Origin: Prochlorococcus sp. AG-402-L18
GTDB lineage: Bacteria; Cyanobacteriota; Cyanobacteriia; PCC-6307; Cyanobiaceae
Length of the DNA stretch: 64,000 bases
Reading direction: 5' to 3'
NCBI GenBank assembly: GCA_003216725.1
Contig: QCIL01000001.1
Span: 62,001 to 126,000, forward strand
Made by a program: the position numbers and the translations under genes. Numbering within the stretch: the first letter of the stretch is position 1; each line of letters begins with the position of its first letter. Shown piece by piece: positions 54,100 to 63,507 of this stretch. Under the pieces are notes generated by a model. It saw only the letters and a program-made list of their open reading frames with translations, was not told where the DNA came from and did not search any database.

Positions 54100-55083
54100 T
54101 TATTTTGCTTTTTTATGATTAATAAAGGCGATTACCTTTACTAGATCTAAAATGACTGAAATAAAAGAAAATTTCAAAAATTGAATTATATTAAACTTGA
54201 AAATATTTACTTTTTTATTAATCGGTAGTAAAAATAATCTATAAAATAAGTAAATAAAAATAATCAAAGAACAAAGTATTTTAGATATATGTGGAGCGTA
54301 AAGTATGCTGTTTTCGTCCCAATCTGCAACTTGATCGTTCCAGCTAAATGCTAAAAAAATTGAAAAAATTACTAAATAGCTAATATACAAAATTCTCTGG
54401 GAAACAAAAGAAGAAGTTAGATAAGTAGATTGGTAGTAAAGATACCATTTATTAATTAAATCAAGAAAATTTTTTCCTTTTAAGCCTTTATAAATAAGAG
54501 GACTAACTTTTGTTTGATTAATTCTTGGATGGAATAACTTTGCTCTGCTCCTCCACTCTGCATCCTCACCACTTCTGGTATAAGGTATAAAAAAACCTAT
54601 TTCAGTTAATAATTTTTTTTCTATTAAAGTTCCCGGTACAGTATAAAGAGGTTCACTTCCAAATGTTGCTGCAATAAAACATGTCTCGATTTCATTAATA
54701 CCAATATATTTACATCGTCCAAAAACGCCCCTTAAATTTTTTTCTTTTAAGATTTTTTTAGAATTAAAAAGCCAATCTTTATTAGGCAAAGGGTGAGAAT
54801 CCAAAAAACAAATATATTCACATTTACTTTCAATAATTCCAATATTCCTAGCTTCACCTGGCATGACAATCCTATCTAAAGAAATAATTTCAATTTTTAT
54901 ATTTAAAAGACTTTTGAGAATTGATAAATCTTGCTTCTTTTCAATATTATTTACACCCGATACGACACATATTATCTCTCCCAAATGATCAATATTGTTA
55001 TCTAAATGATTAAATAGTATTACTAATTCATCTAAGTCATCATATACAGAACCAATTACTAATGAAATTTCTTTTTTATCCAT
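54100..55083 (-). CDS. Membrane-anchored GT2 glycosyltransferase
   Basis: 327 residues. GT-A domain: ISLVIGSVYDDLDELVILFNHLD at the N-terminus, EARNIGIIESKCEYICFLDSH with the DxD-like DSH metal site, and YTRSGEDAEWRSRAK with the acidic catalytic ED. Three membrane helices close the protein (near 225-245, 265-285 and 300-322). It should transfer a sugar to a lipid-linked or membrane-bound acceptor at the inner face of the membrane. It is divergent from a GT4 gene across 148 bases. Confidence 0.85.
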   Translation of the reverse strand: MDKKEISLVIGSVYDDLDELVILFNHLDNNIDHLGEIICVVSGVNNIEKKQDLSILKSLLNIKIEIISLDRIVMPGEARNIGIIESKCEYICFLDSHPLPNKDWLFNSKKILKEKNLRGVFGRCKYIGINEIETCFIAATFGSEPLYTVPGTLIEKKLLTEIGFFIPYTRSGEDAEWRSRAKLFHPRINQTKVSPLIYKGLKGKNFLDLINKWYLYYQSTYLTSSFVSQRILYISYLVIFSIFLAFSWNDQVADWDENSILYAPHISKILCSLIIFIYLFYRLFLLPINKKVNIFKFNIIQFLKFSFISVILDLVKVIAFINHKKAK

Positions 55084-55231
55084 AAATATTAATCTTCTAT
55101 TATTTCGATCACTAATTATTTAAATTAAAACTCAATTTAATAAAAAAGTAATCCACATAGCTTTAAGATTATATACTAATAATCTAAAGATAATATCAAA
55201 TATTTGATTTTCTTAAATCTTTAAAATATTT

Positions 55232-56407
55232 ATGAAAGTTTTATACATATCTCCAGATGGGATTCTTGACGATCTTGGACAAAGCCAAATCTTACCCTAT
55301 ATATATGGTCTTAATAACAAAGGCTATAAATTTGTTATTTTAAGTTTCGAGAGGACTTATAGAACAGGAGAAGAGTTTTTAAAACAAAAAAAGGTTCTAA
55401 AAGATAGAGGAATTGAATGGTATTATTTACCTTTCTACCAAGCAAAATATAATAGGCTACTTAGAGTACTTTTTGGTGCAATTAAAATAAATATTATTTG
55501 CAGAAAACACAATATAAATTTAGTTCATCTTAGGTCCATAAATGCAGGCATTATTTTTCTAGTTTCGGCTATAAGATGTCCTTATTTATACGATATAAGA
55601 GCATTTGCCGGACAATTAGTGGACTATGGATTACTAAAAAAATCATGGTTTTCAAAACTAATCATTAATATTGAGAAAATTTTAATAAATAAATCAGCAG
55701 GAATAGTTGTACTGGATGAGTCAGGTGCAAAATATTTAAATAATAGTTTCAATTTGAATATCCCTTTACAAATAATTCCAACAGCCACAAATATAAAAAA
55801 ATTTAAGGTGGATTTAGAGAGAATCGCGGACTTTACTAATGAAACGTTAAAGTTTGTTTTTCTAGGTGGTGCCCAATTCCCATATCTACCTAGAGAGGCA
55901 CTAAAGTTTTTAAAAATATTATTAAAAAATAAAATTGATTGTAATGTTGACATAATTAATAAAAGTCATCACAAATTTATATATAAAGTTATTGAAGAAT
56001 TAAATTTCCCAAGAGATAAAATAAGAATATTTTCTCTTGAACCAAGTAAAATTTTTAATTATTTACCAAATTATGATTGTGGTTTGGTTTTTATTGAAAC
56101 AGGTGATTGGATCAAGATGTCTTCTCCAACAAAAATTGGAGAATATCTTGCAGCAGGTTTACATATAGTTGGTCTTGAAGGTATTGAGATTCTTGATAGA
56201 CTCTCAAAAGAATCCATATCTGTTGATTTATTACCCAGAAATTTTGATTTTAAAGGAATAACTCTAAATGAAATAAAAGGGATTACTAAAAATATAAAAA
56301 ATGAAAACAGAAAAAAAAATAGCATTTCAATTGCAAAAAAATTTTATGATATAGAATCTGCATTAAAAAAATATCTAAAAATTTACAAAAGTATTTTAAA
56401 AAAGTAA
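55232..56407 (+). CDS. GT4-type glycosyltransferase
   Basis: 391 residues. The GT-B fold is suggested by LYISPDGILDDLGQSQILPYIYGL at the N-terminus, NLVHLRSINAGIIF, a linker IPTATNIKKF near 190, and the donor-site segment around KMSSPTKIGEYLAAGLHIVG. It lacks a classical EX7E in a form I can place with certainty. Such enzymes transfer nucleotide-sugars to lipid-linked glycans in the cytoplasm. It converges with a ChbG-type deacetylase 21 bases away. Confidence 0.82.
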   Translation: MKVLYISPDGILDDLGQSQILPYIYGLNNKGYKFVILSFERTYRTGEEFLKQKKVLKDRGIEWYYLPFYQAKYNRLLRVLFGAIKINIICRKHNINLVHLRSINAGIIFLVSAIRCPYLYDIRAFAGQLVDYGLLKKSWFSKLIINIEKILINKSAGIVVLDESGAKYLNNSFNLNIPLQIIPTATNIKKFKVDLERIADFTNETLKFVFLGGAQFPYLPREALKFLKILLKNKIDCNVDIINKSHHKFIYKVIEELNFPRDKIRIFSLEPSKIFNYLPNYDCGLVFIETGDWIKMSSPTKIGEYLAAGLHIVGLEGIEILDRLSKESISVDLLPRNFDFKGITLNEIKGITKNIKNENRKKNSISIAKKFYDIESALKKYLKIYKSILKK

Positions 56408-56428
56408 CTTTCTTATTTGCATAATATC

Positions 56429-57277
56429 TTATATATCACCATATGTTATTAAATTGAAATTCTTAAAAATTTCCTTATTTATAAGGATATTTTTTTCATA
56501 ATCTGCCTTTCTAAAAAAATTAAGCTTTCTGTTAAATTTATTTCCATAAAAATCTTTTAATTCTTCCGAAATATCATAAACATGTATCATTAGTTCATGA
56601 ATATTAGACTTTGATAACTTTGCTAATTGATAGTAATCAGATTCGCATGGTAATTGAAAGGGGTGGAAATCAAAAATAGAATTAAATGAATTATTAAACT
56701 TTAAAGAAATTTTTTCTGCATATTTAGCATTAATTTTAGATGCTAAAAAAAGTACAATTTGTTTAAAAATTTTATTTAAATTATATCCTCCATTTTTTCT
56801 TTTAATTATATGAGGGAAAGCAATTCTTACTTTAATTCCTTTAGATTTAGCAAAATCAGCAACAATTTTAAAAATTTTGGGGTTCATATGAATGTGCTCA
56901 TGACTATCTATATGAGTTATATATAATCCTTTTTTTTTCAAATAATCATACTGAGCTTCAAGCTCATCTAGTACATCATAAGTTTTGATTTTAAATAAAT
57001 ATAAGCCAAAAATTAACTTAAATTTATCTAAAAAAATTCCTTCTGAATTCGTAAGTGTAGATCGACCTGAAATAGATTTCCCTTCGGTAATATTAAAATG
57101 GAGACCAATTCCAAGTCCTAAGTTATTTTTGGCAAGTTCCAATGCATAATCTGTGGCAGGAGTATTTACCATGATAGATGTACTACTTAAGTTGCCTTTT
57201 TTATAAATTTCAACAATACGATCTGATATATCTTTCGTTAATCCAAAGTCATCAGCATTAACTATTATTCTTTTCAA
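56429..57277 (-). CDS. ChbG/HpnK (YdjC-like) carbohydrate deacetylase
   Basis: 282 residues. IIVNADDFGLT supplies the Asp pair (Asp9, Asp10), GIGLHFNITEGK a metal His, and THIDSHEHIHMNP the HxH-type motif. These metal-dependent enzymes deacetylate chitobiose-like sugars or hopanoid-linked aminosugars. It is directly adjacent (no gap) to the methyltransferase gene upstream, so the pair is co-transcribed; removal of an acetyl before methylation would fit. Substrate inferred. Confidence 0.87.
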   Translation of the reverse strand: MKRIIVNADDFGLTKDISDRIVEIYKKGNLSSTSIMVNTPATDYALELAKNNLGLGIGLHFNITEGKSISGRSTLTNSEGIFLDKFKLIFGLYLFKIKTYDVLDELEAQYDYLKKKGLYITHIDSHEHIHMNPKIFKIVADFAKSKGIKVRIAFPHIIKRKNGGYNLNKIFKQIVLFLASKINAKYAEKISLKFNNSFNSIFDFHPFQLPCESDYYQLAKLSKSNIHELMIHVYDISEELKDFYGNKFNRKLNFFRKADYEKNILINKEIFKNFNLITYGDI

Positions 57278-58108
57278 TTACTTATAACCTCTTAGTACTA
57301 AATGTCCTGCAAAATTCTTATAAAATCCTGAAAAATATTGCCTTTTATTAATAATTTCAAGTAAAAGACAATAAAATCTTCCAAACTTTAAACCGAATTT
57401 GTAAGAGATTCTTATTGTCGCAAACATTCTTCCTGAAGCGAAGACTCTTTTAAAACCTATTTTTTTTATATTGATTATTTCTCTATTTGCATTTGTAAAA
57501 TAACAATTATGATAATTGATTCCTTTTAAAGTTTTTGAAAATTTTATAAGAAAATAATATATATAATAAAAATCTGTTGCCCATCTATTTACATGGGTAA
57601 CATTAAAAAAACCACTAGGCTTCAACACTCTAAAAATTTCTTTATAAGAATTTAAAACATCTTGTTTATGTAAGTACCTTAAAACTTCTATAGAAACTAC
57701 ATAATCAAAAGTATTATCTTCAAAGGGTAGTTTAACTGATATCGCATCAATAAAAGAGATTTCAGGAAAATTTTTCATTGCTAAAGATAGCATCTTCTTA
57801 GATGGATCTATTCCTATAACTTCATGACCAAGATCAGATATAAACTTACTAAGATGACCAGTTCCGCAACCTAAATCTAAAATCTTAGAATTTGGTTTTA
57901 AATTTTTTAAATCTTTTTTAACTTCTTCGAATATTTGGTATCTCCCATAAATAAATTCATCAGTGAGTCTTCCCAATTTAAAATTTACATATCGTCCCTG
58001 AAATATCCCACTATCAATATCATGTCTTTTTTCTGCCATATGTCTGTCTTGCAAAGTTAAATCATTTTGATTCTTTTTATCTTTATTTGGATCTATCCTA
58101 AAATTCAT
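57278..58108 (-). CDS. Class I SAM-dependent methyltransferase
   Basis: 276 residues. ILDLGCGTGHLSKF (motif I, about 95-108), GIDPSKKMLS and DYVVSIEVLRYL identify a methyltransferase of the Methyltransf_11/25 type. The N-terminal ~75 residues are charged and the last third helical. Its stop is directly followed by the ATG of the ChbG-type gene. In a glycan cassette, the target is probably a sugar or a lipid carrier. It is divergent from the CofD/YvcK-like gene across 194 bases in which I see no gene. Confidence 0.82.
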   Translation of the reverse strand: MNFRIDPNKDKKNQNDLTLQDRHMAEKRHDIDSGIFQGRYVNFKLGRLTDEFIYGRYQIFEEVKKDLKNLKPNSKILDLGCGTGHLSKFISDLGHEVIGIDPSKKMLSLAMKNFPEISFIDAISVKLPFEDNTFDYVVSIEVLRYLHKQDVLNSYKEIFRVLKPSGFFNVTHVNRWATDFYYIYYFLIKFSKTLKGINYHNCYFTNANREIINIKKIGFKRVFASGRMFATIRISYKFGLKFGRFYCLLLEIINKRQYFSGFYKNFAGHLVLRGYK

Positions 58109-58257
58109 GGAAAAAATTTTTTAATTTATTCTATACAATAACCTCTGCATAGTATCAAGCAAAGAAAAAAAAGAGAATATTTTTATAGCTCCTATTAAAT
58201 TTATAAAATCTTTTATTTGTTTTATAAATAGCATTTTAATTTGGTTGTTTATAGATT

Positions 58258-58263
58258 TATAAT
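58258..58263 (+). promoter_or_regulatory. Candidate -10 element for the CofD/YvcK-like operon
   Basis: TATAAT lies 39 bases before the ATG at 58303 in the divergent gap. No good -35 box is seen at the usual distance, so support is limited to the consensus hexamer and its position. Confidence 0.33.
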
Positions 58264-58302
58264 CTGCTAAGTTTATGAAAATTAAAAACGAAAAGAAAAT
58301 AT

Positions 58303-59523
58303 ATGTTGAATATTGCGGTAATTAATGGCGGGCGAGGTGCATCAGGACTTATTACTGCTCTTTTAAAAAAACCCTATGTAAATTTAACTTCAATTGTCAA
58401 TGCATATGATGATGGCAAATCAACTGGAGAAATTAGAAAGGTTTTTGGAATGCTTGGACCTTCTGATATAAGAAAGGTCCAACAATTAATGCTTCCTGCT
58501 GATGATCCTCAACATAAAACATATCAAAAACTTTTTAATCACAGATTTGCAAAAGATGTAAAAAGAGAATTTATTTTTGAAGAAATTAATTACTTTTTAA
58601 ATAATGAAGATGCAAAATTAGTGGGAGAAAAAATAGTTTCAGAAAATGTAAGGAGATATTTAAAAAAATTCTTAAAAAATTTTCTAGATTGTTTGAAATC
58701 TATTGAAAATCTTAAAAATATAAAATTTAATTTTTCTGATTGTTCAATTATGAATTGTGTTTATGCGGGAGCATTCCTTCATTTTAATAGAAACATAGCT
58801 GATTCAACCTTATTTTTTGGGAAATTATTTAATTTAAGAGGAAATGTTATTGCAACAAGCATTGAAAATAAACATCTTGTTGCATTAAGAGAAAATGGAG
58901 AAATGCTTTACTCTGAAGCAGAAATTGTTGAATTAAGATCAAACGTGAGAATTGAAAGAATATTTCTCTTAGATGAAAAATTACCTCAAGAATCATTTGA
59001 GAAGTTTTCTGCCAATGAAAAAAGATATTATTTAAATCAACATAATTGTCATGTTCCTATATCTCAATCTGTAATGCTTACTCTAAAGCAAGCTGACATA
59101 ATAATTTATTCTGCGGGTACGCAACATTCTTCTCTTTATCCTAGCTACATAAGTACTGGCCTTTCAGAAACTATTGCCAATAATAAAAAAGCACTAAAAG
59201 TTTTTATTACTAATATTGGTGCAGATTATGAGACGCCACAATATAAGGCATCAGATTATTTTTTAGGTGCCTTTAAATACCTGAATCTAACTGACTCAAG
59301 AGATTACCAAATGGAAGATTTATTCGATTATATTTTTATAAATAAAGGAGATAATCTAGATTCTTCCTCTTATGTAATATTTGATGAAGAAGCATTTAAA
59401 AATATAAATATAAAAAAAATAATAAAGAATTTTGAATCAAAAGATTCTCCAGGTAAACATGATGGTGATTTATTAACTGAAGAAATTCTTAATTTAAATA
59501 AATTTTCAGAAAAAAATTTATAG
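58303..59523 (+). CDS. CofD/YvcK-like protein in a glycan operon
   Basis: 406 residues. The N-terminus NGGRGASGLITALLKK followed by IVNAYDDGKSTGEIRKVFGMLGPSDIRK mirrors the nucleotide-binding loop, DDGGSSGRLR and PPGDIR blocks of YvcK/CofD proteins. CofD transfers a phospholactyl group to a deazaflavin; YvcK binds UDP-sugars and helps control cell-wall synthesis. The sequence is divergent enough that neither function can be assigned. The gene heads a tight four-gene + strand operon with a HAD phosphatase (7-base gap), a GT2 (four-base overlap) and a GlmU-like nucleotidyltransferase (17-base overlap), pointing to nucleotide-sugar work. Confidence 0.8.
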   Translation: MLNIAVINGGRGASGLITALLKKPYVNLTSIVNAYDDGKSTGEIRKVFGMLGPSDIRKVQQLMLPADDPQHKTYQKLFNHRFAKDVKREFIFEEINYFLNNEDAKLVGEKIVSENVRRYLKKFLKNFLDCLKSIENLKNIKFNFSDCSIMNCVYAGAFLHFNRNIADSTLFFGKLFNLRGNVIATSIENKHLVALRENGEMLYSEAEIVELRSNVRIERIFLLDEKLPQESFEKFSANEKRYYLNQHNCHVPISQSVMLTLKQADIIIYSAGTQHSSLYPSYISTGLSETIANNKKALKVFITNIGADYETPQYKASDYFLGAFKYLNLTDSRDYQMEDLFDYIFINKGDNLDSSSYVIFDEEAFKNINIKKIIKNFESKDSPGKHDGDLLTEEILNLNKFSEKNL

Positions 59524-59530
59524 ATTATTA

Positions 59531-60160
59531 ATGAATATTTCAAACAAAATAAAAAATGCTAAATTTTTAATTTTTGATGTAGACGGAACTATTGCAGATA
59601 CTTCCGAGATTCATGAAATTGCATTCAAAAAAATTTTTAACCCATTTTTAATTCCTATTCAATACAATAAGCTCGCTGGTAAGAGTACCAAATCAGCAGT
59701 AGAGCTCATTGCAAAAAATAATAAATTAAATTTAAATCATTATGAAATAATGGAATTAGTTTCAAAAAAACAATTATATGTAAGAGAAGCAATTAATTCT
59801 TCAACAAAATTAAAGTCTCTGCCTTTTGTTGAGGAATTTATAAAAGATGTGCATATGCACTATAAAATGGGCGTTGCATCTTCCGGGTCCAGAAAAACAA
59901 TAGAGTTAGTTCTCAAAAGATTAAATTTATTTAACTATTTTCAACTAATATTATGTTCTGAAGATGTTAGAGAATCTAAACCTTCACCAGAAATATTTTT
60001 AAAAATTTGTGAGTTATCTAACTTTTCTAAAGAAGAATGTTTAATATTTGAAGACTCTCAAAATGGGATAGAGGCTTCCAGAAGTGCCAAAATTCCATAT
60101 ATCAATGTAACAGTTCATCCTTTTAGTATTCTTTTAAAAAAGTTTAGAGATATTTTATGA
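59531..60160 (+). CDS. HAD-family phosphatase, beta-phosphoglucomutase-like
   Basis: 209 residues. Motif I LIFDVDGTIADTSEIHEIAF, motif II VASSGSRKTIELVL, the ESKPSPEIFLKICEL lysine block and LIFEDSQNGIEAS with motif IV acids. The cap insertion is helical, the C1 type. These enzymes interconvert sugar phosphates or dephosphorylate them; in this operon, between a CofD/YvcK-like protein and a glycosyltransferase, a sugar phosphate is the likely substrate. Stop and next start overlap by four bases. Confidence 0.83.
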   Translation: MNISNKIKNAKFLIFDVDGTIADTSEIHEIAFKKIFNPFLIPIQYNKLAGKSTKSAVELIAKNNKLNLNHYEIMELVSKKQLYVREAINSSTKLKSLPFVEEFIKDVHMHYKMGVASSGSRKTIELVLKRLNLFNYFQLILCSEDVRESKPSPEIFLKICELSNFSKEECLIFEDSQNGIEASRSAKIPYINVTVHPFSILLKKFRDIL

Positions 60161-61074
60161 ATCACCTGAAAACAGTCGCAATTGTAGTAACTCACAATAG
60201 ATCTAAACTTCTTAAAAGATGTTTAATCAATTTAATGGGACAAACTTATAAACTTGATAAGATTTTGGTCATAGATAATGATTCTAAAGATAATACTCAG
60301 GAAGTATTATCTAATTTGAAAATTGATTGCATAAAACAACAAAATTTAGGTTCTGCTGGAGGTTGGAATACAGGATTAAAATATGCACTTAAAAATGGAT
60401 TTGATGCAGCATGGTTAATGGACGATGATGGCTATCCTGATAAAAAAGCATATGAGATTCTCAAGAAATCTTATTCAGCAGAAATGTCATGTATTTCTTC
60501 AGTAATAGTAAACGATTCTGATAAATCTAAGTTTGTATTTCCTTATCCCATAATTAATAGATATGGAATACCCAAAAATGGAATCTATAGACAAAATATT
60601 AAATTTGTTTCTAGCTTACCAATTTATAGTAAAAATAATTTATATCCATGGATTCACCCTTTTAATGGAGTTTTAATTTCAATTAATGCTGTAAGAAAAA
60701 TTGGGAATGTCAATACAGATTACTTTTTATATGGTGATGAAGTTGATTATTTTTTTAGACTTAGAAAAGTAGGAAAAACATTCTCGCATGTAAAAGCTTT
60801 ACACTTTCACCCTGAAATATCTAAAAGACCCCTTACTAAAATAAAAATATTTTATTTTATCAGAAACAGCATAATTAATTATAAAAAATACTATAAATAT
60901 AAAATCTTCAAATGTTCCTTAGGTATTTTATATATTCTTTTCAAGATTTATCAGAAAAACAATTTTAAAACCATTATTTCTTTATTATTTGGAAAAAACA
61001 AAAAACTTTTTTATAAGAGTTTATACCAAGGCCTAAACAACAAATTAGGTATAAATTATGATATCAAAGATTAA
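60157..61074 (+). CDS. GT2-family glycosyltransferase (rhamnosyl/galactofuranosyl type)
   Basis: 305 residues. VAIVVTHNRSKLLKRCL at the N-terminus, IDNDSKDNTQEVL, NLGSAGGWNTGLKYAL, the metal site MDDDGYP and, near 190-200, PFNGVLISINAVRKIG followed by YGDEVDYFFRLRKVG with the catalytic acid. This DDDGxP arrangement recalls GlfT-like galactofuranosyl- or rhamnosyltransferases. No membrane helix is evident except a moderately hydrophobic stretch near 245-260. It overlaps both neighbours by 4 and 17 bases. Confidence 0.85.
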   Translation: MNHLKTVAIVVTHNRSKLLKRCLINLMGQTYKLDKILVIDNDSKDNTQEVLSNLKIDCIKQQNLGSAGGWNTGLKYALKNGFDAAWLMDDDGYPDKKAYEILKKSYSAEMSCISSVIVNDSDKSKFVFPYPIINRYGIPKNGIYRQNIKFVSSLPIYSKNNLYPWIHPFNGVLISINAVRKIGNVNTDYFLYGDEVDYFFRLRKVGKTFSHVKALHFHPEISKRPLTKIKIFYFIRNSIINYKKYYKYKIFKCSLGILYILFKIYQKNNFKTIISLLFGKNKKLFYKSLYQGLNNKLGINYDIKD

Positions 61075-61789
61075 GGTGGCTACTTTAATAGCAGCAGCAG
61101 GAAAAGGATCTAGAGCGAATCTTCCATATCCCAAAACTCTTTTTAGAATAAATGGTAAAGAAATATTATTAAGAATTCTTGATCTAACAAAAGAATATGA
61201 TCCAAAACCAACAATAGTAGTTAGCCCCAATGGGAAAAAAGATATAAATAATTTTTTATTAAATAATTCAAGAGAATCAAACATAGTTATCCAAGAAAAG
61301 CCAAGAGGAATGGGTGATGCTGTACTTAAATTTGAGAATTCACCTTCCTTTAAAATGTGTGAGAATATTTTATTGATCTGGGGCGATGTACCCTTTATAA
61401 AAAAAATAACCATTCAAAAAATGGTTGATAGACATTTAAAAAAAAATAATATTTTTACTTTCGTTACTTCCGAAACAGAAACAGCTTACACAAGAGTAAA
61501 TCGAGATAAAAAAGGTAATATTATAAAAATCATAGAAACAAGAGAAGAGAACCTACCTATTGAAAAAGGTGAAAGAGATATAGGTCTTTTTATTTTTAAA
61601 AAGAAAGAAGTTTTTGATTTATTAAAAAAAGAATTACCTAAAAAATATAGCCAAAAAACAAATGAGCATGGATTCTTATATGTAGTTTCCTATCTCGTTA
61701 AAAATGGTCATAAAGTTGAAGGCCTAAAAATAGCAAAAGATGAAGAATTAATTTCGCTAAATAAAATATCTGACCTAAGGAAAATATGA
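61058..61789 (+). CDS. Sugar nucleotidyltransferase (GlmU/MobA-like)
   Basis: 243 residues. LIAAAGKGSRANLPYPKTLFRINGK is the nucleotidyltransferase signature, with IQEKPRGMGDAVLKFEN and ILLIWGDVPFI forming the metal site, similar to the N-terminal domain of GlmU. The single domain lacks the hexapeptide helix of full GlmU. It probably activates a sugar-1-phosphate for the preceding GT2, with which it overlaps by 17 bases. It is followed by a 71-base gap before the converging trmD. Confidence 0.82.
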   Translation: MISKIKVATLIAAAGKGSRANLPYPKTLFRINGKEILLRILDLTKEYDPKPTIVVSPNGKKDINNFLLNNSRESNIVIQEKPRGMGDAVLKFENSPSFKMCENILLIWGDVPFIKKITIQKMVDRHLKKNNIFTFVTSETETAYTRVNRDKKGNIIKIIETREENLPIEKGERDIGLFIFKKKEVFDLLKKELPKKYSQKTNEHGFLYVVSYLVKNGHKVEGLKIAKDEELISLNKISDLRKI

Positions 61790-61860
61790 AGGGAAATATC
61801 TAAGAATAATTTTTTTAACCAAAAAATATAAACTATCAATTGCAGAAAATTAATCTAATC

Positions 61861-62556
61861 CTAATTATTCAAATTTTTTTTTTTCATAATATCCATTCGT
61901 CTTTTAATTGTCCTTTCAATCATTTTTTTTTCTCTCCATAAATCAATTTCTTTATGATTACCACTTATTAAAACATCAGGCACTTTCATATTTCTGAAAT
62001 TAAAGGGCCTTGTATATTGTGGATATTCTAGGAGTCCTGAATTATGGCTTTCATTAGATAAAGAATCTGGATCACCAATAGTACCAGGAATTAATCTTGA
62101 TAATCCATTTATAATTGTAATAGCAGGGATTTCGCCACCAGTTAAAATAAAATCTCCAATTGAAATCTCTTCATCTGCCAAAAATCTAACTCTTTCGTCG
62201 AAACCTTCGTATTGACCACATATAATTATTAGTTGTTCTAGTGAAGACCATCTCAAAAAATCATTTTGCTTTAATACTTTTCCTTGGGGGGTCATTAATA
62301 ATGTTTTACTTCTAGAAAGTTTCTTTATTGAATCATGGGCAGAATATATAGGTTCTGGTTTTAAAACCATTCCTGGACCTCCTCCGTAAGGCTTATCATC
62401 AACCTGTCGATAAGATCCTTCACCATATTCCCTAAGATCATGCAACTTAATATCAATTACATTTTTATCTAGAGCTCTCTTTATAACTCCTAAGTTATTT
62501 ACTAAATCAAAGGCTTTAGGGAATAGAGTAATTATGTCAAAATTTATCTTACTCAT
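61861..62556 (-). CDS. trmD: tRNA (guanine37-N1)-methyltransferase
   Basis: 231 residues. [21 protein letters not shown] at the N-terminus, [57 protein letters not shown] and [11 protein letters not shown] are all diagnostic of the SPOUT trefoil-knot enzyme. It methylates G37 of tRNAs to keep the reading frame. The start codon directly follows the era stop, so the two are coupled. It is the right-hand core boundary of the second glycan cassette. Confidence 0.95.
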   Translation of the reverse strand: MSKINFDIITLFPKAFDLVNNLGVIKRALDKNVIDIKLHDLREYGEGSYRQVDDKPYGGGPGMVLKPEPIYSAHDSIKKLSRSKTLLMTPQGKVLKQNDFLRWSSLEQLIIICGQYEGFDERVRFLADEEISIGDFILTGGEIPAITIINGLSRLIPGTIGDPDSLSNESHNSGLLEYPQYTRPFNFRNMKVPDVLISGNHKEIDLWREKKMIERTIKRRMDIMKKKNLNN

Positions 62557-63468
62557 TTAAAACTCTTCCTCATAGCCAAACTCAACTAATTTAGACTCTT
62601 TTTTTCTCCAATTTGGTACGACTTTTACGAACAATTCAAGATGAATAGGACCATCGATTAAATTCTTCATATTAGATCTAGCTGACTTACCTATATTTTT
62701 CAACATTGAACCTTTTTTGCCAATAATTATTCCTTTTTGGCTCATTCTCTCTACGATAATGGTAGCTAGAATTGCCGTGAATTCTTTACCATTATTCCTT
62801 TTAATTTCTTTAATCTTTTCTATATTTACAGCAACACTATGAGGTACTTCCTCACGAGTATTTTTTAAAACTTGTTCCCTAACTAAATCAGATAATAGAG
62901 TGTTTATTGGTTGATCGCAAATTATATCCTCTTCATAAAGCATTGGTCCTCTCGGTAAAAACTCAAAAACGGTTTCAATAAGTTTTAAACACCCATCACC
63001 GTTAATTGCACTAACTAAAAGAAAATCTTTATTTTTTCCAAATATCTCTTCATATTGATTTAAACGCAAATTTTTCATTTCTTTTCTAACTAAATCCCAT
63101 TTGTTTAATACAACTAGATAATCCTTTTCATTAGCTAATAAAAAATCTTTAATATATTTATCTCCTCTACCAGGGATTTCATTAGAATCTAGAATTAGCA
63201 AGACTATATCAACACCATGAATAGATGATTTAGCATTATGAACTAACCTTTCACCTAATAAATGATGAGGTTTATGTACACCAGGTGTGTCAACAAAAAT
63301 TATCTGCCCTTTTTTTGTAGATAGTATTCCTTTTAATTTATTTCTAGTAGTTTGAGCTACTGGGGAAGTTATAGTAATTTTTTCACCAATTAATTTATTT
63401 AGTAAAGTAGATTTACCTACATTTGGTCTTCCTAATAAAGTTACAAAACCAGATTTATAATTGTCCAA
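62557..63468 (-). CDS. era: GTPase Era, probable TTG start
   Basis: G1 motif GRPNVGKS, effector region SPVAQTTRNKLKG, G3 DTPGVH, G4 NKWD, then a KH domain with IIVERMSQKGIIIGKKGSMLKNIGKSARSNM. Era binds 16S rRNA in 30S assembly. An ATG-initiated frame reaches 63552, but it adds 28 residues absent from the family and overlaps a divergent gene starting at 63508. The TTG at 63468 gives 303 residues beginning DNYKSGF after the initiator, the normal N-terminus for Era. I chose that start. No ATG lies between it and the long one. Confidence 0.88.
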   Translation of the reverse strand: MDNYKSGFVTLLGRPNVGKSTLLNKLIGEKITITSPVAQTTRNKLKGILSTKKGQIIFVDTPGVHKPHHLLGERLVHNAKSSIHGVDIVLLILDSNEIPGRGDKYIKDFLLANEKDYLVVLNKWDLVRKEMKNLRLNQYEEIFGKNKDFLLVSAINGDGCLKLIETVFEFLPRGPMLYEEDIICDQPINTLLSDLVREQVLKNTREEVPHSVAVNIEKIKEIKRNNGKEFTAILATIIVERMSQKGIIIGKKGSMLKNIGKSARSNMKNLIDGPIHLELFVKVVPNWRKKESKLVEFGYEEEF

Positions 63469-63507
63469 AATGCTATTAAAGTATCCATAATAAAATTTTG
63501 ATAAAAA

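Noticed and set aside
61045..61413. 122-codon minus-strand frame
   Set aside because: Antisense to the GlmU-like nucleotidyltransferase whose signature motifs are intact.
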